Assembly: GCA_011800805.1 (NCBI GenBank)
Contig: MPNW01000026.1
Span: 11,093-75,092 of the forward strand
Source: Hirudo medicinalis
Taxonomy: Eukaryota > Annelida > Clitellata > Hirudinida > Hirudinidae
Length of the DNA stretch: 64,000 nucleotides
Reading direction: 5' to 3'
This document shows, piece by piece, positions 1 through 11,344 of this stretch; position 1 is the first letter of the stretch, and each line of letters begins with the position of its first letter. A program made the translations under genes and the position numbers. The notes beneath the pieces were generated by a model that was given only the letters and a program-made list of their open reading frames with translations, was not told where the DNA came from and did no database searches.

Positions 1-515
1 CACATATCCTGACTGAACCATTTTTCTTTGAAACGATTACTATTGGCGCCGCCCAATGACTATATTCTACCTTCTTCAGGACACCGTCCTTTACTAGTCT
101 CTCGAGTTCTTTATTTGCCTCAGCTTCCAATGCATATGTAATTTTCCTTTGTCTGCAGAATGTGGGTCGAGCTCCTGCTTTAACTACTAGGGCTGCTTTC
201 TTCTTTTTGCAATGACCTAATTCCTCTTTGAAAACCATTGGAAATTGCTTCTGTAGTTGAGTTATCAATAATGACTCTGCCTTTGACGAATTTTCTTCTA
301 TTTTGCAACAAATTGCTTCAAAAGCTTTGGTTATTGGTGGGAGCTGTTCCATCCATTCTATGCCCAGTAATTGGTTTGTGTTTTTGGTCACAAAACAGCG
401 TCCACGTCCCTGGAAACCCGCGCATGCAAAATTCACTGAAAGAGTTGAGAAAGTTGGAAACATAAAATCAACCTTTTTTCGAAGCTTCCTCAGCCTGTGT
501 TTTAATCAATTAAAC
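1..515 (-). mobile_element. Ty3/gypsy-type retrotransposon pol fragment (protease-RT linker and start of reverse transcriptase), cut by window edge
   Basis: The minus strand is open without a stop from about position 515 to the left edge. Translated, it gives the linker that precedes reverse transcriptase in Ty3/gypsy pol (a stretch ending in LLGIEWMEQLP) and then the RT fingers start: KELERLVKDGVLKKVEYSHW, followed by AAPIVIVSKKNGSVRIC. This order and the W-A-A-P-I-V...K-K-N-G-S-V-R-I motif are typical of the family. The catalytic YXDD block would lie outside the window. Upstream of 515 the frame closes and I find no gag or LTR, so the element is at least 5'-truncated or degraded. It is confident as a family call; whether it is active cannot be judged. 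Confidence 0.85.
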
Positions 516-677
516 TTTACATTGGAATTTACATCGTCTTAAAGTCATGTTTTTTCAGACAAATAATAAAAAAATAAAACAAAATAAATAAATATAATAA
601 GTTATAAAATATATAAATAAATAAATAAATAATAATAAATATTTAAAACTTTTGTTTTTGTATAAATAATTAAACTT

Positions 678-869
678 TTGTTTCAATTATTACAAAAATT
701 ATCGAACAATTCCTACTTCATTTCTAAAGTGAATGAGATATTGAATGAATTTAAAAGAGGATGTATGAATGGAGGAGGGGACATCAACGCTCTTGGACTC
801 CTTCGTGACAAGCTGAAGACCGAACTCGCTCTCCATGTCAACCTGGAAACATTGAAGAAGGTGGAATGA
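678..869 (+). other. Short open frame of unknown origin between repeats
   Basis: A 63-codon frame lies between an AT-rich spacer (540-690, many AATA/AAAT runs) and a GGAT repeat. Its second half has non-repetitive codon use and could be a relic of a coding exon or of the adjacent retroelement. I do not recognise it and see no splice context that makes it a gene. Confidence 0.15.
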
Positions 870-888
870 GCATGCATGAACGGATGCA

Positions 889-957
889 TGGAATTATGGA
901 TTAATTAATGGATGGATGCATGGATGGATGGATGCATGGATGGAAGGATGGATGGAT
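889..957. repeat. Imperfect (ATGG)n / (GGATGCAT) microsatellite
   Basis: Repeated ATGGATGGATGC and ATGGATTA units run for about 70 bases with few interruptions. It separates the unexplained frame at 678-869 from the LINE fragment to the right. Confidence 0.8.
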
Positions 958-1086
958 GACACAAAAAGTTACAAACAAAAATTAATTTTGTAATATGTAA
1001 TTTCTAAATAAATAACTTTAAAAGAAAGTATTAGCCAAGTTAAAACACGAATTTTAAATAAATCCAGGTGAATGAAGTGAGAACTC

Positions 1087-1960
1087 TCATCCAGACGGGC
1101 TGTCATGATGCATCCAGACGTCATGATGCTGTTGGATGGAACCACCTTCCAAAATGGTCCCAAGCTCATCAATCGGAGCCGCAATGATTAGCCAGGAAAG
1201 GAGGCGAATAGTGGAACAAGACCGAGTCACGAGAGCAGTGCAGCAAGCACAACAGGATAAGTGGACAACGTGGGAAGACATAGTACAACGATCCCTTACC
1301 TGGAGCGATGTGTGGAAGATGTCCCCGCTCCGACTTGACTTCGCGATAAGGTCAGTATATGTCCAGTTGCCAATCATGGACAATTTGCAGAGGTGGGGTT
1401 TGGTTGAAGACGCCAAGTGTGGGCTCTGTGGCGGAACCGAGACACATGTGCTCAGCAATTGTACATATGCCCTCGCCAACGGTCGGTATGCGTGGCGACA
1501 TAACCAGGGCCTTCGAGAAGTTTATGAGGCCGCAAAAGTGGAAGTTTCCAAAGCAAGTCATCTTTACATTAACTGATTCCAATTTGTGTTAGTGGTAACT
1601 TGTGACCCTCTTTTTGGTTGAAACAAATAAATAAATAAATAAAATAAAAACGCGCGCACGATCGCTAATCAGCGGAAGATTTATTTTTCATACCTCTGAT
1701 GAAAAGAGATGTCAACCCGGAGAGACATTCTTGCAGAGGCAAACGACTTGACTGTCTAGCCGACATAGAAGGGATGAGGCGCTACCTCCGGGTGCTATTA
1801 GAGGCCGGACATGGTGTTCGTGTCGCCCACGCCTGATGCCATCATTCTGGTGGAGCTGACGGTACCAGTTGGGAGGACAGACTTGAATATAACAATGCTA
1901 CGACAAGGATGTCTGAGGCTACAAAAGCGGCCTCATTCTGGATCTGACAAATGAGAAGCT
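1087..1960 (+). mobile_element. Degenerate non-LTR retrotransposon (LINE), C-terminal RT zinc knuckle plus endonuclease-like tail
   Basis: The frame 1136-1576 encodes the region that follows the polymerase in many invertebrate LINE proteins: a W-x-D...PLRLDFAIRSVYVQLP helix block and then a knuckle of the form C-x2-C-x5-H-x4-C (CGLCGGTETHVLSNC). After a stop and about 250 bases, 1836-1872 reads PTPDAIILVELTVP, the end-of-protein motif of such elements. A one-base frameshift at about 1872 is needed to continue into WEDRLEYNNATTRMSEATKA (ending near 1945). The frameshift and stop make it a pseudogene. The N-terminal and catalytic RT parts are missing, so this is a 5'-truncated copy. The exact clade (R2-like versus another endonuclease class) is not certain. 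Confidence 0.75.
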
Positions 1961-2227
1961 AGAAAAAGTCTTCCGAAGCCATTGCATGAAAGCAGGAGAA
2001 AGCCATTGATCTCCGGTGTCATTGATCCACAGAAACGATGGGGCCAACTCCTTAAGCGAGAGATGTATTGTCGGGAAAAATAGACCGGCCGTGGGCTCGC
2101 AAATCACTATCGACTACTGTACAAATTGAGTCGAATAAAAGCCCATGGCCGAGTCCTGAAAATTTCTATCTCTCGACTGCCGCTATAAAGAAAATTTAGG
2201 CCCCAGCTTGCATGTATTAAGTACACG

Positions 2228-2440
2228 GCATGAAGAAGCCACCGAGAGCTTTCACTGCCGATGTAGGCAACTGAGGCGGACGCGATCGACACAAGAAGGC
2301 CAAAGAGAGCCTCGTATAGTCAAAAGTTTGCCGGCTTCCAAATGGTGCCAATGAGAGCTTTCATAATCGCTCCAGTCCAGGCAGTAATGAACGGCATAAG
2401 GCCAGCGAGAGCCTCGCATAGCCGAAAATAACGTCGGGTC
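2228..2440. repeat. Fourfold degenerate repeat around GCCA..GAGAGC
   Basis: Four related blocks begin near 2234, 2295, 2345 and 2398: GAAGCCACCGAGAGCTTTCA, AAGGCCAAAGAGAGCCTCGT, GTGCCAATGAGAGCTTTCAT and AAGGCCAGCGAGAGCCTCGC. Spacing is about 50-61 bases. The first and third end in TTTCA, the second and fourth in CCTCG, so the array alternates. It sits directly downstream of the LINE fragment and may be its 3' UTR. A long minus-strand frame runs across it but has no recognisable protein. Confidence 0.45.
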
Positions 2441-2591
2441 CGGAAGGTAAAAACCGACAGGGACATCCGGCTGATCACCCGAAAACTTAAGGAGAATCGT
2501 AGGGTCGAAAATTTGAAGACTTCTGAGGATCCATGTCGAGCTCCAACACGGAATATTAAGAAACAATGGCATACGTTTTACACTATAGTTC

Positions 2592-2665
2592 TCCCGCATG
2601 GTCTCCTAATGGTCTAACTTCCGTCTCTCACGATGGCAGCGCGGATTCGAATCCCGTTGCGGGAG
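2592..2665 (+). pseudogene. tRNA-Glu(CTC)-like relic
   Basis: The stretch begins TCCCGCA and ends TGCGGGA, a perfect 7-bp acceptor stem. It contains TGGTCTCCTAATGGTCTAAC (A-box/D-arm like), a CTCTCAC anticodon loop with CTC anticodon, and GGATTCGAATCC (B-box/T-arm like). The T stem pairs in four of five positions, but the anticodon stem and D stem are poor. It is therefore a decayed tRNA-Glu gene or a tRNA-derived element head. No CCA tail is encoded. Confidence 0.45.
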
Positions 2666-2901
2666 CACCGTCCTAACCATCTAGCTATGCAATGGTCTTT
2701 AACCATTATTTTTTTTTGCTATAACTTACCTTTAGTAAGTTAATTTCTTAATTTATTTTTTGAAATACACTACAATGTAACAATGAAATAAGTAGATTCG
2801 ATATAAAACTGTTTTGAGTTCACATCATTAATCAAATATCAATCATTATTTAACAAATCAATTGGAATTGTGGTCATCTCTTGAATGAAGATTCTGATTG
2901 A

Positions 2902-3581
2902 TCACAAATTGCCACAAGGTTTAGAGACGCTGGTTTTCCGATTACAAACTTGAAGGCTTTCATCAAAAACTAGAACTGTAAAAATAAAACAAACAATAAT
3001 TTAAGAGGTTTCAACGGGAGACAAGTTTGAGACAGTAAATCACTAGATTTAATTTATTTAAGATGTCAAAAATTTGTTTACTGTTTCCATCAGGAGGGTT
3101 GTTGCAAGGGCTTGCTCCGAGAAAACGGTGATTTAAGCAGGTATAGAAATAGGTGCACTCTGGAAGTACAGCATACTTTCCATCACCCTTCTCATCACAG
3201 TCATTTTTAAAAGAGCCGCATGGGAAAGGAACATTCTCAATCCTGTTTCAGGACCATCCAATCATTAAACATTAATTGAAACAGTTTCACACTTTTAAAC
3301 CTCACGGTTCACATTTTCCAGTTAAGTAGTTGAAGCCCTCTACGTTGAGTAGGCAATCTACAATAGTTCCTTTGCCACCTTCACATTTTGTGTAAGACCT
3401 GCAACCAGATCCATAAGCTCCGTCCGACTTGCCAGTGCAATCAATCTGTCCGAAGATGGCGGTACCGCAGCAAACTAAAGTGTAGAGAAATTAGAATTTA
3501 AAAAAACATTCTGAAGTATTTCGTTTTGTGTTATCAAAGAATTTACCAACCCAAAATGAGTGTCGTCAACGCAAGATTCAT
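2902..3581 (-). CDS. Secreted protein with two chitin-binding type-2 (peritrophin-A/CBM14-like) domains
   Basis: Four exons join in frame: 3581-3551, 3474-3306, 3242-3082 and 2975-2902 (435 bases, 144 residues plus TGA). Acceptors are all AG and donors are GTTGGT, GTGAGG and GTAAAC. The product starts with a signal peptide (MNLALTTLILVCCGTAIFG) and then shows two cysteine-patterned domains. Domain 1 has CTGKSDGAYGSGCRSYTKC, a later F-x-x-x-x-G-K-C, and PCG. Domain 2 has GDGKYAVLPECTYFYTC, ASPC, LVFDESLQVC and PCG. This order is the six-cysteine plan of the chitin-binding type-2 family, which binds chitin in peritrophic matrix, cuticle or mucus. Phase agreement at all three junctions supports the model. 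The ligand is inferred from family only. Confidence 0.85.
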
Positions 3582-4749
3582 TTTCTTGGTTTGTCAATCA
3601 CGCAGATGCATCGAATGCCTCCAATTTATAGGTTTTGAAGACAATCGTCATATTATATGAATGGCGATGAAAAAACTTACATTTTAAAGTCTAGCATGAA
3701 GCTTTGCATGTGGTATTAGTTGAATGGTACAAGATGGTACGTAATTACGAATACGATTAGCAAGGCGTTTCTTTGATGCACTTGGTTGCACTTGGTTGCA
3801 CTTGTTAAGCTCAAAATTTTATACCGAATCACATATATTAACATATTAATATGAATATTTAATTATGCTTTTTAATTTGTTATCAGACTCGTTAGAAGGA
3901 TAATAGGGATCTTTAGTGACTATAAGCTTTAAAGAATGTGCATAACAAGAATAAATAATTATGAGGTACTTAAAATCTGTAACGGAAGTCAAATTTGGAT
4001 GAAAGAAATACTCGATACTTAAGGTAACGGTTCAAAAAGTAATAGTACTGAAGAGAAGTACATGTTAGTTATAAATATTCATGCGAGCGGCTAGGATTTG
4101 AACTCCTAATGGTACCGCACCAAAGCGAAGGGCTTAGCTATTGGTGAATCGTTAAAATCCCTGTTCTCACGGACTACAACTTTCTCATAACAACAGGAAT
4201 TATATAATGTTGTACAGCAATATAGTACAACATTAGGAAGATTCTGTTCGTGTAATTTGAATGTGAATAAGTGAGAACAATTCCAGTAGATGTTATCTAA
4301 TATTAATATATCATTAATAATTGATTATGTGTATAATGGTTAAATTAATCACATTATTATTAACAATGAATTCATCACTTCTGGCTAAATGACTGTATGT
4401 TAATTCTCATGTTGGTTTAGATATTTAAAATATTATAATATGTAAAATATTTTTTAAAACTTTTAGACTTTTCCAAAATTTATACATGACAAGTTTTTTC
4501 AGTTAAAGGTGAATAAATGTGAATTGATCAGTGGTTATTATAATTAATTATGATTATCATTTTTTTATTTTAAAAATTTTCTACAAAAATAAAGCTATAT
4601 TATATTACAGTCGATTCGCGACTAAAAATTGCAGGATTTTCTAAAAAAAAATAGATAGTTCCTTGTTCAACTAGACAAAGGATGTTATTTGTAGGCAAAT
4701 ATTATTTTATAGCAGATAAAATAGTTTTATTTTATAAAAATTATAGTTC

Positions 4750-5269
4750 CTCTCTGTCGACACAACTTCTGCTCTTGCATGCAGTCTGTTCCTCTCTCGT
4801 TTTGACTACTGCAACTACCTTCTCTACGGTACCTCTGCCTCACTTATTCATTCCCTTCAGCACCCAAAATAAACTAGCCAAGCTCGTTCGCCTCAATCCC
4901 AGCCTTAACAGCTCTGAATGCCTAGCGCAACTGGACTGGTTGCCTATAGACCCTCGCATCATCTTCAAAATCTCATTAATCACCTATCGCACTCTAGCCA
5001 CATCCAACCCTCCCAATCTCAACCATCTCATTCACCTACGCCGCGCCTGCTGTCTGGAACGACCTTCCCCCTATCATTCGGTCCCAACCCACTCTTGAAC
5101 TCTTCAAGCGTCAGTTGAAGACCCATCTATTCAAATTAGCAATGAATCGAGAACCAAGGCGCCTCTGACGCTATGCATACGGCGCCATATAAATGAACTA
5201 TTATTATTACTATTATTATTATTATTGTTATTATTATTGTTATTATTATTATTATTGTTATTATTATTA

Positions 5270-5361
<92 letters not shown>
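4750..5361 (+). mobile_element. 3' end of an L2/CR1/Rex-type LINE with ATT-repeat tail
   Basis: Three frames together give the C-terminal part of a LINE reverse transcriptase: DYCNYLLYGT, then LAQLDWLPIDPRIIFKISLI-TYRTLA, then AAPAVWNDLPPIIRSQPTLE-LFKRQLKTHLF. These are the family's thumb and C-terminal motifs (D-Y-C-N, W-L-P-I-x-x-R-I, W-N-x-L-P, F-K-x-x-L-K-T-H-L-F). Frame changes between them show that it is dead, and it is truncated at its 5' end. The 3' terminus (about 5154-5195, GGCGCC..CTATGCAT..GGCGCCATATAAAT) is followed by a microsatellite, as expected for this LINE group, whose copies end in short tandem repeats instead of poly(A). Confidence 0.8.
5198..5361. repeat. (ATT)n microsatellite
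   Basis: About 160 bases of ATT units with occasional GTT variants. It forms the 3' tail of the adjacent LINE copy and has probably expanded after insertion. Confidence 0.95.
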
Positions 5362-7810
5362 GTAGCAGATAAAATAATATTTTAGGCTTACAAAGCGTCG
5401 TGAATCTTTTTGCGCTCGGAAAATCTACTTTTTTTAAAAACTATTTGAGAATCTCAGCGTCTCTCATGCATTGAGGAAGTAGTTCGCAGATCATTCTTCG
5501 GGGATGCGTGATCGTGTTCAGAATTCGAGCCTTCTGCGCAGGGAAATAATCATTTACGAGTGTGAAGACTGCTATTACTGAAAAATTTTTAAACAATGTC
5601 AAAATAAAATCAGATTAAAAGTCAATCTTTAAAGATACAAATGGGGTAAATCCTTGGATAAATATACAATAGAGGTAATTATAATATTTAAATTATTTGT
5701 TCTAATAACGAAATTCACATGGATCGTGCTTCGAATGGTACAAAAATAAGTCCCAATGGTGTTAAATATACAAACTCTTGAGATTGTATCAGGGTTGTCG
5801 ATATATCGACCCTTATTTATCGATAAAAATATCGCGATATTTCTTCGGTATTTATCAATACTCGATATATTATTTCAAATATCGATAATTAAATTAGGTT
5901 TAAAAATTTATTGGGAAGTTTATTTTAAATTGTATAACAAAATGCTTTATTTTTGTTACGGTACATAATGGATGAAGCTATGAGAGTAGGATTGAGTTGT
6001 AACATACTTGCAAGCTTTGTTTGCAATCTTTTGTGAGAATAACTCTCTTCGGAGAAAGTTACCCTCTATATTAAGTGGTCTTGAAGTTTTGTTTGAACAT
6101 AAGCCACTCTGAATCTCTAATCAAACTCTGAATCGTTATCATTATCGTTAGTGGTATAATCAATTCAAATACGGAAATATTTGTCCACTAATGATTTTGA
6201 CAAGCGCCGCTCGTTCTCGATCATTCCGCGTGCTTCTTAATAAACGCTCAAATCTAATATTAGATTTTAGGTATATACCTGTTAAGTATCAGTACCCCAC
6301 ATTCGAAAGCCTAAGTCATTTTCGGCTGAAACCGAAACTATGCCGAAAATTATCAAATAGCATTTTTCGTCGCCGAAACCGAAATTCGGTCGGTCTCTAT
6401 TTCTAGGTCCTCTAATCTGCGATTGTACTTGTCGACAAATCTGCAGTTTTTATTTTTCCAATTTCTGTCCTTGCTGTTGACAAATTGCTTATAACACTAG
6501 CGATTGGCACCACGAAGAACACTATCAAATTTTGTAAGGACTTCATGTTTTATGACCACCCTCCTGACATAGTTATTATCATGGATTTATTCACCCTACC
6601 AAAGTTCACCTCCAAAGTTTTGAAGAAACCCTCCCCCCTTAGCTGCATACTCATTTGAGGTTTACACTTCTAAGTAACCAGAAAATCCATTGACTTCTAA
6701 ATTTGGTCATGGAAAAGCAAAAAAGTTAACAAATGACGTCTTAAGTCAAGTCTGTAGCATGTTGTGGAGATGCACCCCGGCCTTTAGTTAACAACCCCAA
6801 GCGACAAATTTCTGAATAAATCCTTGACTACGTAATGGACGTTGAGCTATAACTACGCGGCACATATCACGCAGGACCTTGAACAACGCTGTTGTGGCGG
6901 ATCTAGCTGACCAAATATAGCTCAGTCAATGGTCACATATGAGTTATTATTTATGGCGATCGTATTCTACAGCAGAAATACGATTAGATCAAGCACAAGT
7001 GTGTTCTTATACAAGCTATAAGTTTTAGTCGTTCACACAACTTATTCTATGTAAACATTAACTAAATGTATAGTGGGTTTCTGGGAAGCATCTTTTCAAA
7101 TTTGCCATAAAATAAAAAATAACTGTGAACATCTCCTCCACCACTGCATTACACTTATTCATACCGGTCCACGGACTGATTCCTGTTTCCTTTGTTATCC
7201 TAATGGTTCGTGACCTATGCGCGTTTGTTTAGAAATAGCTAATTAAGATAAGTAAATCATCTAGCTAAAGTTGATTAGACTTAAGGACCCCAAATCAGCA
7301 TGTTTCGTCTTTTCAAACCACCTCAATTGTTCAACGACTCTTCCTTGCAAAGTAGTCTTTCCACGACTTTAGTCTACATTCGTTAATTGAGCCTTTTTTC
7401 TCAAAATCTGCAACGGAACTGGAAAGAGTTTGAGAGCCTCCATTCCCAAATTCTATATCAAAAGTTTCATTGCTTAAACAGAATGAGTAAATTAACAACA
7501 TCAAGTATCTTGTTAATGGCAAATGTGTACTCAAACGAAAATACAGCTTGCATGTTGGCCAAAATTTTGATTTAATGCCATTAAATTTATCGTCAAATTT
7601 AATGCAGCCTATTACACATCATGATATTAGATATCTTAGCAGCAAAACTACACAATAAGTTGGTTACTGCTTAACAGAAAATATGAAGGAATGACAGATG
7701 CACCACTGCTGAAAACATATGATAAGTTCCAGTCAAACAAAACACTAACAGCTTTGAGTAATTAAGATATGAAACATTTTAAAAATCTGACTGGACTCTT
7801 AGCAATCTTA
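5362..7810. other. Intergenic stretch without a supported gene
   Basis: Only short frames occur. A cluster of ATCGATA/TATCGAT motifs lies at about 5798-5890 (GATATATCGACC, TATCGATAAAAATATCGCGAT), forming imperfect inverted repeats. At 6330-6405 a CGGCTGAAACCGAAAC / CGCCGAAACCGAAATTCGG motif is repeated. These look like debris of repeats. I see no protein family, RNA gene or clear promoter here. Confidence 0.5.
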
Positions 7811-10800
7811 TCATAAAACTGCATTGTTGGATTTCCATAAACTTAAAAAAGATGTTGCATAGTCATAACCGACTTGAAAAATTTCATCAAATTTACCAAA
7901 TTGTAGTGAACCATACTTATCAATGGGTGGTCTAATGTATTCACAATATCCACCTGACTTAACATCTTGAAGCTGCTTCTCACACAACACGTAACCAACA
8001 CGTGATTGTACCTCAGCCATGTTTGGTACTCTCACAGGGGTGAACCATGGAAATATCCTAGACAGCAAAACCCACCAACCACTCAAAGAATCTCCATAAT
8101 TTGAAAATTCTCCTGTAGTAACTCTGCCAACATCTACAGCAAATATTGTCTTAGTACCCACCATTTGATGGAACATAACATTTGCAGGTAGGTTGTTAGT
8201 ATAAACACCATCAAGGAGCAGATGACCATCCACTGGGTCACAAAGGGGAGGCAAGTATCCTGCCAGAGACATGCTTGATCTCACATACCTCCAGAGGGAG
8301 CCAAATGTGTGCACTCTCGACTCAGACACTGTTATGTTGGTTGTCACACAAAAGTAGGGTATCCAAAGATCTTCAATGCAAGTTGAAGCTCCAAGAGTAT
8401 CTCTAATGACAGCATTAAATCTTGATCCAGTGAAGAAGGATGTATGTGGATACGTAAGGTCCCCAGCTAGAAATAGCATACTCCCCAATCTGTTTTTGCA
8501 AACTTCTTTGAAGTCCTCATAAAATCTGGAAAAGTCAGTTTCCATGGCCCACATTGCACCAACCATGGCTCCAATACTTGTTCCACCAATAAGATCAATT
8601 GGGATGTCCGATTCAACCATTGCTTTAATTACCCCTGCATGAGCACATCCTCTTGCTGCACCTCCACCAAGCACTAGCCCAACTGCTTTATTGGTGAGAA
8701 TTCTGGCTATTCTATAAAAATCAGGCGTGCACAAAGCAGAAGATGATCTGACATTCGAGAACAGACTTTCATCACACCTCAGATGAAAGTGACCAGTACA
8801 CCACGGGCGAACTTTAAGCCAAGCCACAGTGTCCTTTGGCCTGAAAGATCAACCAGAAAATGAAATTCTGCAAAATAACAATCTTCACACAAACCTTCTT
8901 TGTTGTGGTTTATGAAGGAGAATCAGATATTTTCTGGCTCTAGAAGGCAAGCTGGCTAACTGAGTTTCGAATCTTCTAACATGGTGACTTTCATTAGCAT
9001 ATGCAACAATCAGTACACAATCAGCCTGCCTTATGCATTTCCTGCTCCAAAATGTCATGTTGATGTCACACTGGTACAAAACTATATCATACAGATCTTC
9101 TTGTTGAGAAAGCCATAATGACATATGATAATTAGGTATTGTTTCAAATGAAGATGATCCTAGCAGCTGTAACACATTGCTACTGTTCAACAATAAAGTC
9201 TTTTCTGAAAATGTGATAAATTTCATTTAAAAAATTCAAAGCAAAAAACTTAGCATGAATTTAAAATAAGCTAAACTATTAGCTATAGCCATTTAGCTGA
9301 AGCAAAACATTTAAGTAGACCCACCTGTGGCATTCAGAGCTTTTTGAAATAAACTTGCAAAGGAGGGTAATGAAACACTATTTGATACAGTTAACAGAGC
9401 AATTGTTGATATTTTTCCCAAATGAATGTTTTCCTTCATGTTTGAAAAGTTAGATATCATTGTAAAGATGTTATTATCACCTGAGAGAGATTTTAAAATT
9501 TTTTGACCCATAAGATAAATTAAGCTTGTCACTGAATCAGGGTGACAGTGCTTAATAAAAAGAATGAGGCCTTCTGAAAGGCTAGCCAATTCCGTATCCC
9601 TAATGGCCATTACGTTGCTTCCCCTCAAAGATTGGGTTAGTGTTTCTGCAAGACCCACAATTTCCCCTCTTCCATATTCTCCTGTGAGCATGGAGCGAGT
9701 GGAATGAAGGGTGGTCGACTGCAAACGACCAGTAAGTACGACAAAAGCACTCTCTGATGAATCACCCTGTTTGTACAAAATGCTTCCAGCCTCTAATTGC
9801 ATCCAATCAAGGCCAAAATCAACTTGCTGAACTAATAATGAGAGATCCTTTATAATATTTGCTCCCAGCTTGACAACTATTTCAGGTTTCCTTTTTATTG
9901 CACTGAACAAATTGCATCTTGAAATGGCAAGTAGGACACAGCCTGTGGAAGCAATATATGTAAACATACAACTCTCACCAGATAGAATAGACAATGAACC
10001 AAGAAATTTTCCACTAGCATAAGACCCAATCTTTTTTGAAATATTTTTGATTTCACACTTTTCTTCAACAGATACAAGACCACAAACCACAAAATATAAA
10101 TCATCAACAGCATGACCTTGAGACAAAATTAATGCATTCTTTTTAAAATGAATAGTTTTTATGCTGGCAGTGGGAACCAAATCTTCATCCAAATCCAATA
10201 ATTGCCGGAATTTATCAAGCGACCTCTTCATAGTGCAGCAATTACATGCTTCTGATGCTGGATCAAATATTAATTTGCAAGGATGAGTAGTTTCTGCACA
10301 ACTATCATTGCTTGAACTGGAATCACAGTTGTTGATGAAGCAGATCTTGTAATTTTGTAATTGCTTGAAATTTTGAGCATAAGAGAAGGAATGCCCTCCA
10401 AGGTATTCAATGTCTCCTTTCATATTGGTAGTATTTTCAAAAAGTAATTCACTTGAAAGACCGAAATATGCCTTCAAAGTGAAAAGAGTAACTCGTTGCA
10501 GTCGAAATCCTATTATTTTAACAACATCAATTAATGAATCTGGGTGCTTCTCTAGAACACTCTTCAAGGCAGAAATTGGTAGAGCCAAGAGCACAGCATC
10601 TTTTACTGCCATGGCACACAAATTTATGTCTTCTTTGCTAGAAGAACACGCAAATTTTTTAAGGACGTTTAGAAAACTGAACATGGCATCACCCTACAAT
10701 AAAACACAATTAAGCCAAAATTAAAATTCAATGGCAACCATTAATGAGCAACTATAAATATCATTGAATATAATTTAACATCAGTAAACAGAGGTTAAAT

Positions 10801-11344
10801 TAATAAACATCTTCATTGTAATTAGCAAAAATAGAGTAGTCAAAAAAATAAAATGTTATACCTTTTGAGCTTTTTTAATACAATGCTTTTTTCCATGATT
10901 TGACAGGATAGACACCTCCAACTCTCCAGATTGAACAACAAAAATGTTGTCAGTGAGACTACAAGTATCACAAAGTTCTTCACCAGCAAGTAGAGTCCTT
11001 GTTTCAATGTGGAAGCAAAGATCCAACAAAATTTTATCATCAAAATGCCCAAAAACTTTAATGTTTTCTATTAGAAAAATAATATCTTCAGGAAGTCTGT
11101 TATACTTGGGTGCAACATTGTAAAAGCTATAAGAATCAAGTCCTCTTCTTAAATCAAAGTAACTGTTTCTGGAATGTCCCAAATGACTAGAATCAACAGA
11201 CACTGTCTTTTTAAAAACGTTAATGTAGGCACCTTCACTTGATGGGGGTTTAAACTTTTGCTTGCTTACAAAGTACAAACTAAGCAAAAAAACACCGAAA
11301 ACTCCCAATAAAGTGCTTGCATCGAAATAACCAAAATAAAACAT
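7811..11344 (-). CDS. Neuropathy target esterase-like lysophospholipase (PNPLA6/PNPLA7, Swiss cheese family)
   Basis: Four exons (11344-10862, 10693-9325, 9204-8895, 8840-7811) join in phase to 1,063 residues plus stop. The protein begins with one membrane segment (about residues 8-28). It then carries cyclic-nucleotide-binding-like domains at about 90-190, 330-430 and 450-560, and a patatin domain from about 770. The oxyanion loop GLVLGGGAARG, nucleophile elbow GGTSIGAMVG (Ser near 808) and catalytic Asp in LLLDGVYTNNLPA (near 930) are intact. Family members sit on the ER facing the cytosol and deacylate phosphatidylcholine and lysophosphatidylcholine. QQED..IVLYQ, LRC and YGDSLSGWW are hallmark stretches. 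It stops soon after the patatin domain, without the long tail of the human paralogues. I cannot choose between PNPLA6 and PNPLA7; invertebrates usually have one ancestral gene. It is divergent from the plus-strand gene at 13947. Confidence 0.95.

Noticed and set aside
2252..2599. 115-codon minus-strand frame as a gene
   Set aside because: It spans the GAGAGC repeat array and the tRNA-like relic, has no recognisable domain and no splice partner.
4083..4165. Minus-strand tRNA-like sequence (GAGTTCAAATCC B-box)
   Set aside because: The B-box and a TAGCTAAGCCC A-box-like motif are present, but no acceptor or anticodon stem pairs; probably a decayed tRNA-derived repeat, too weak to annotate.
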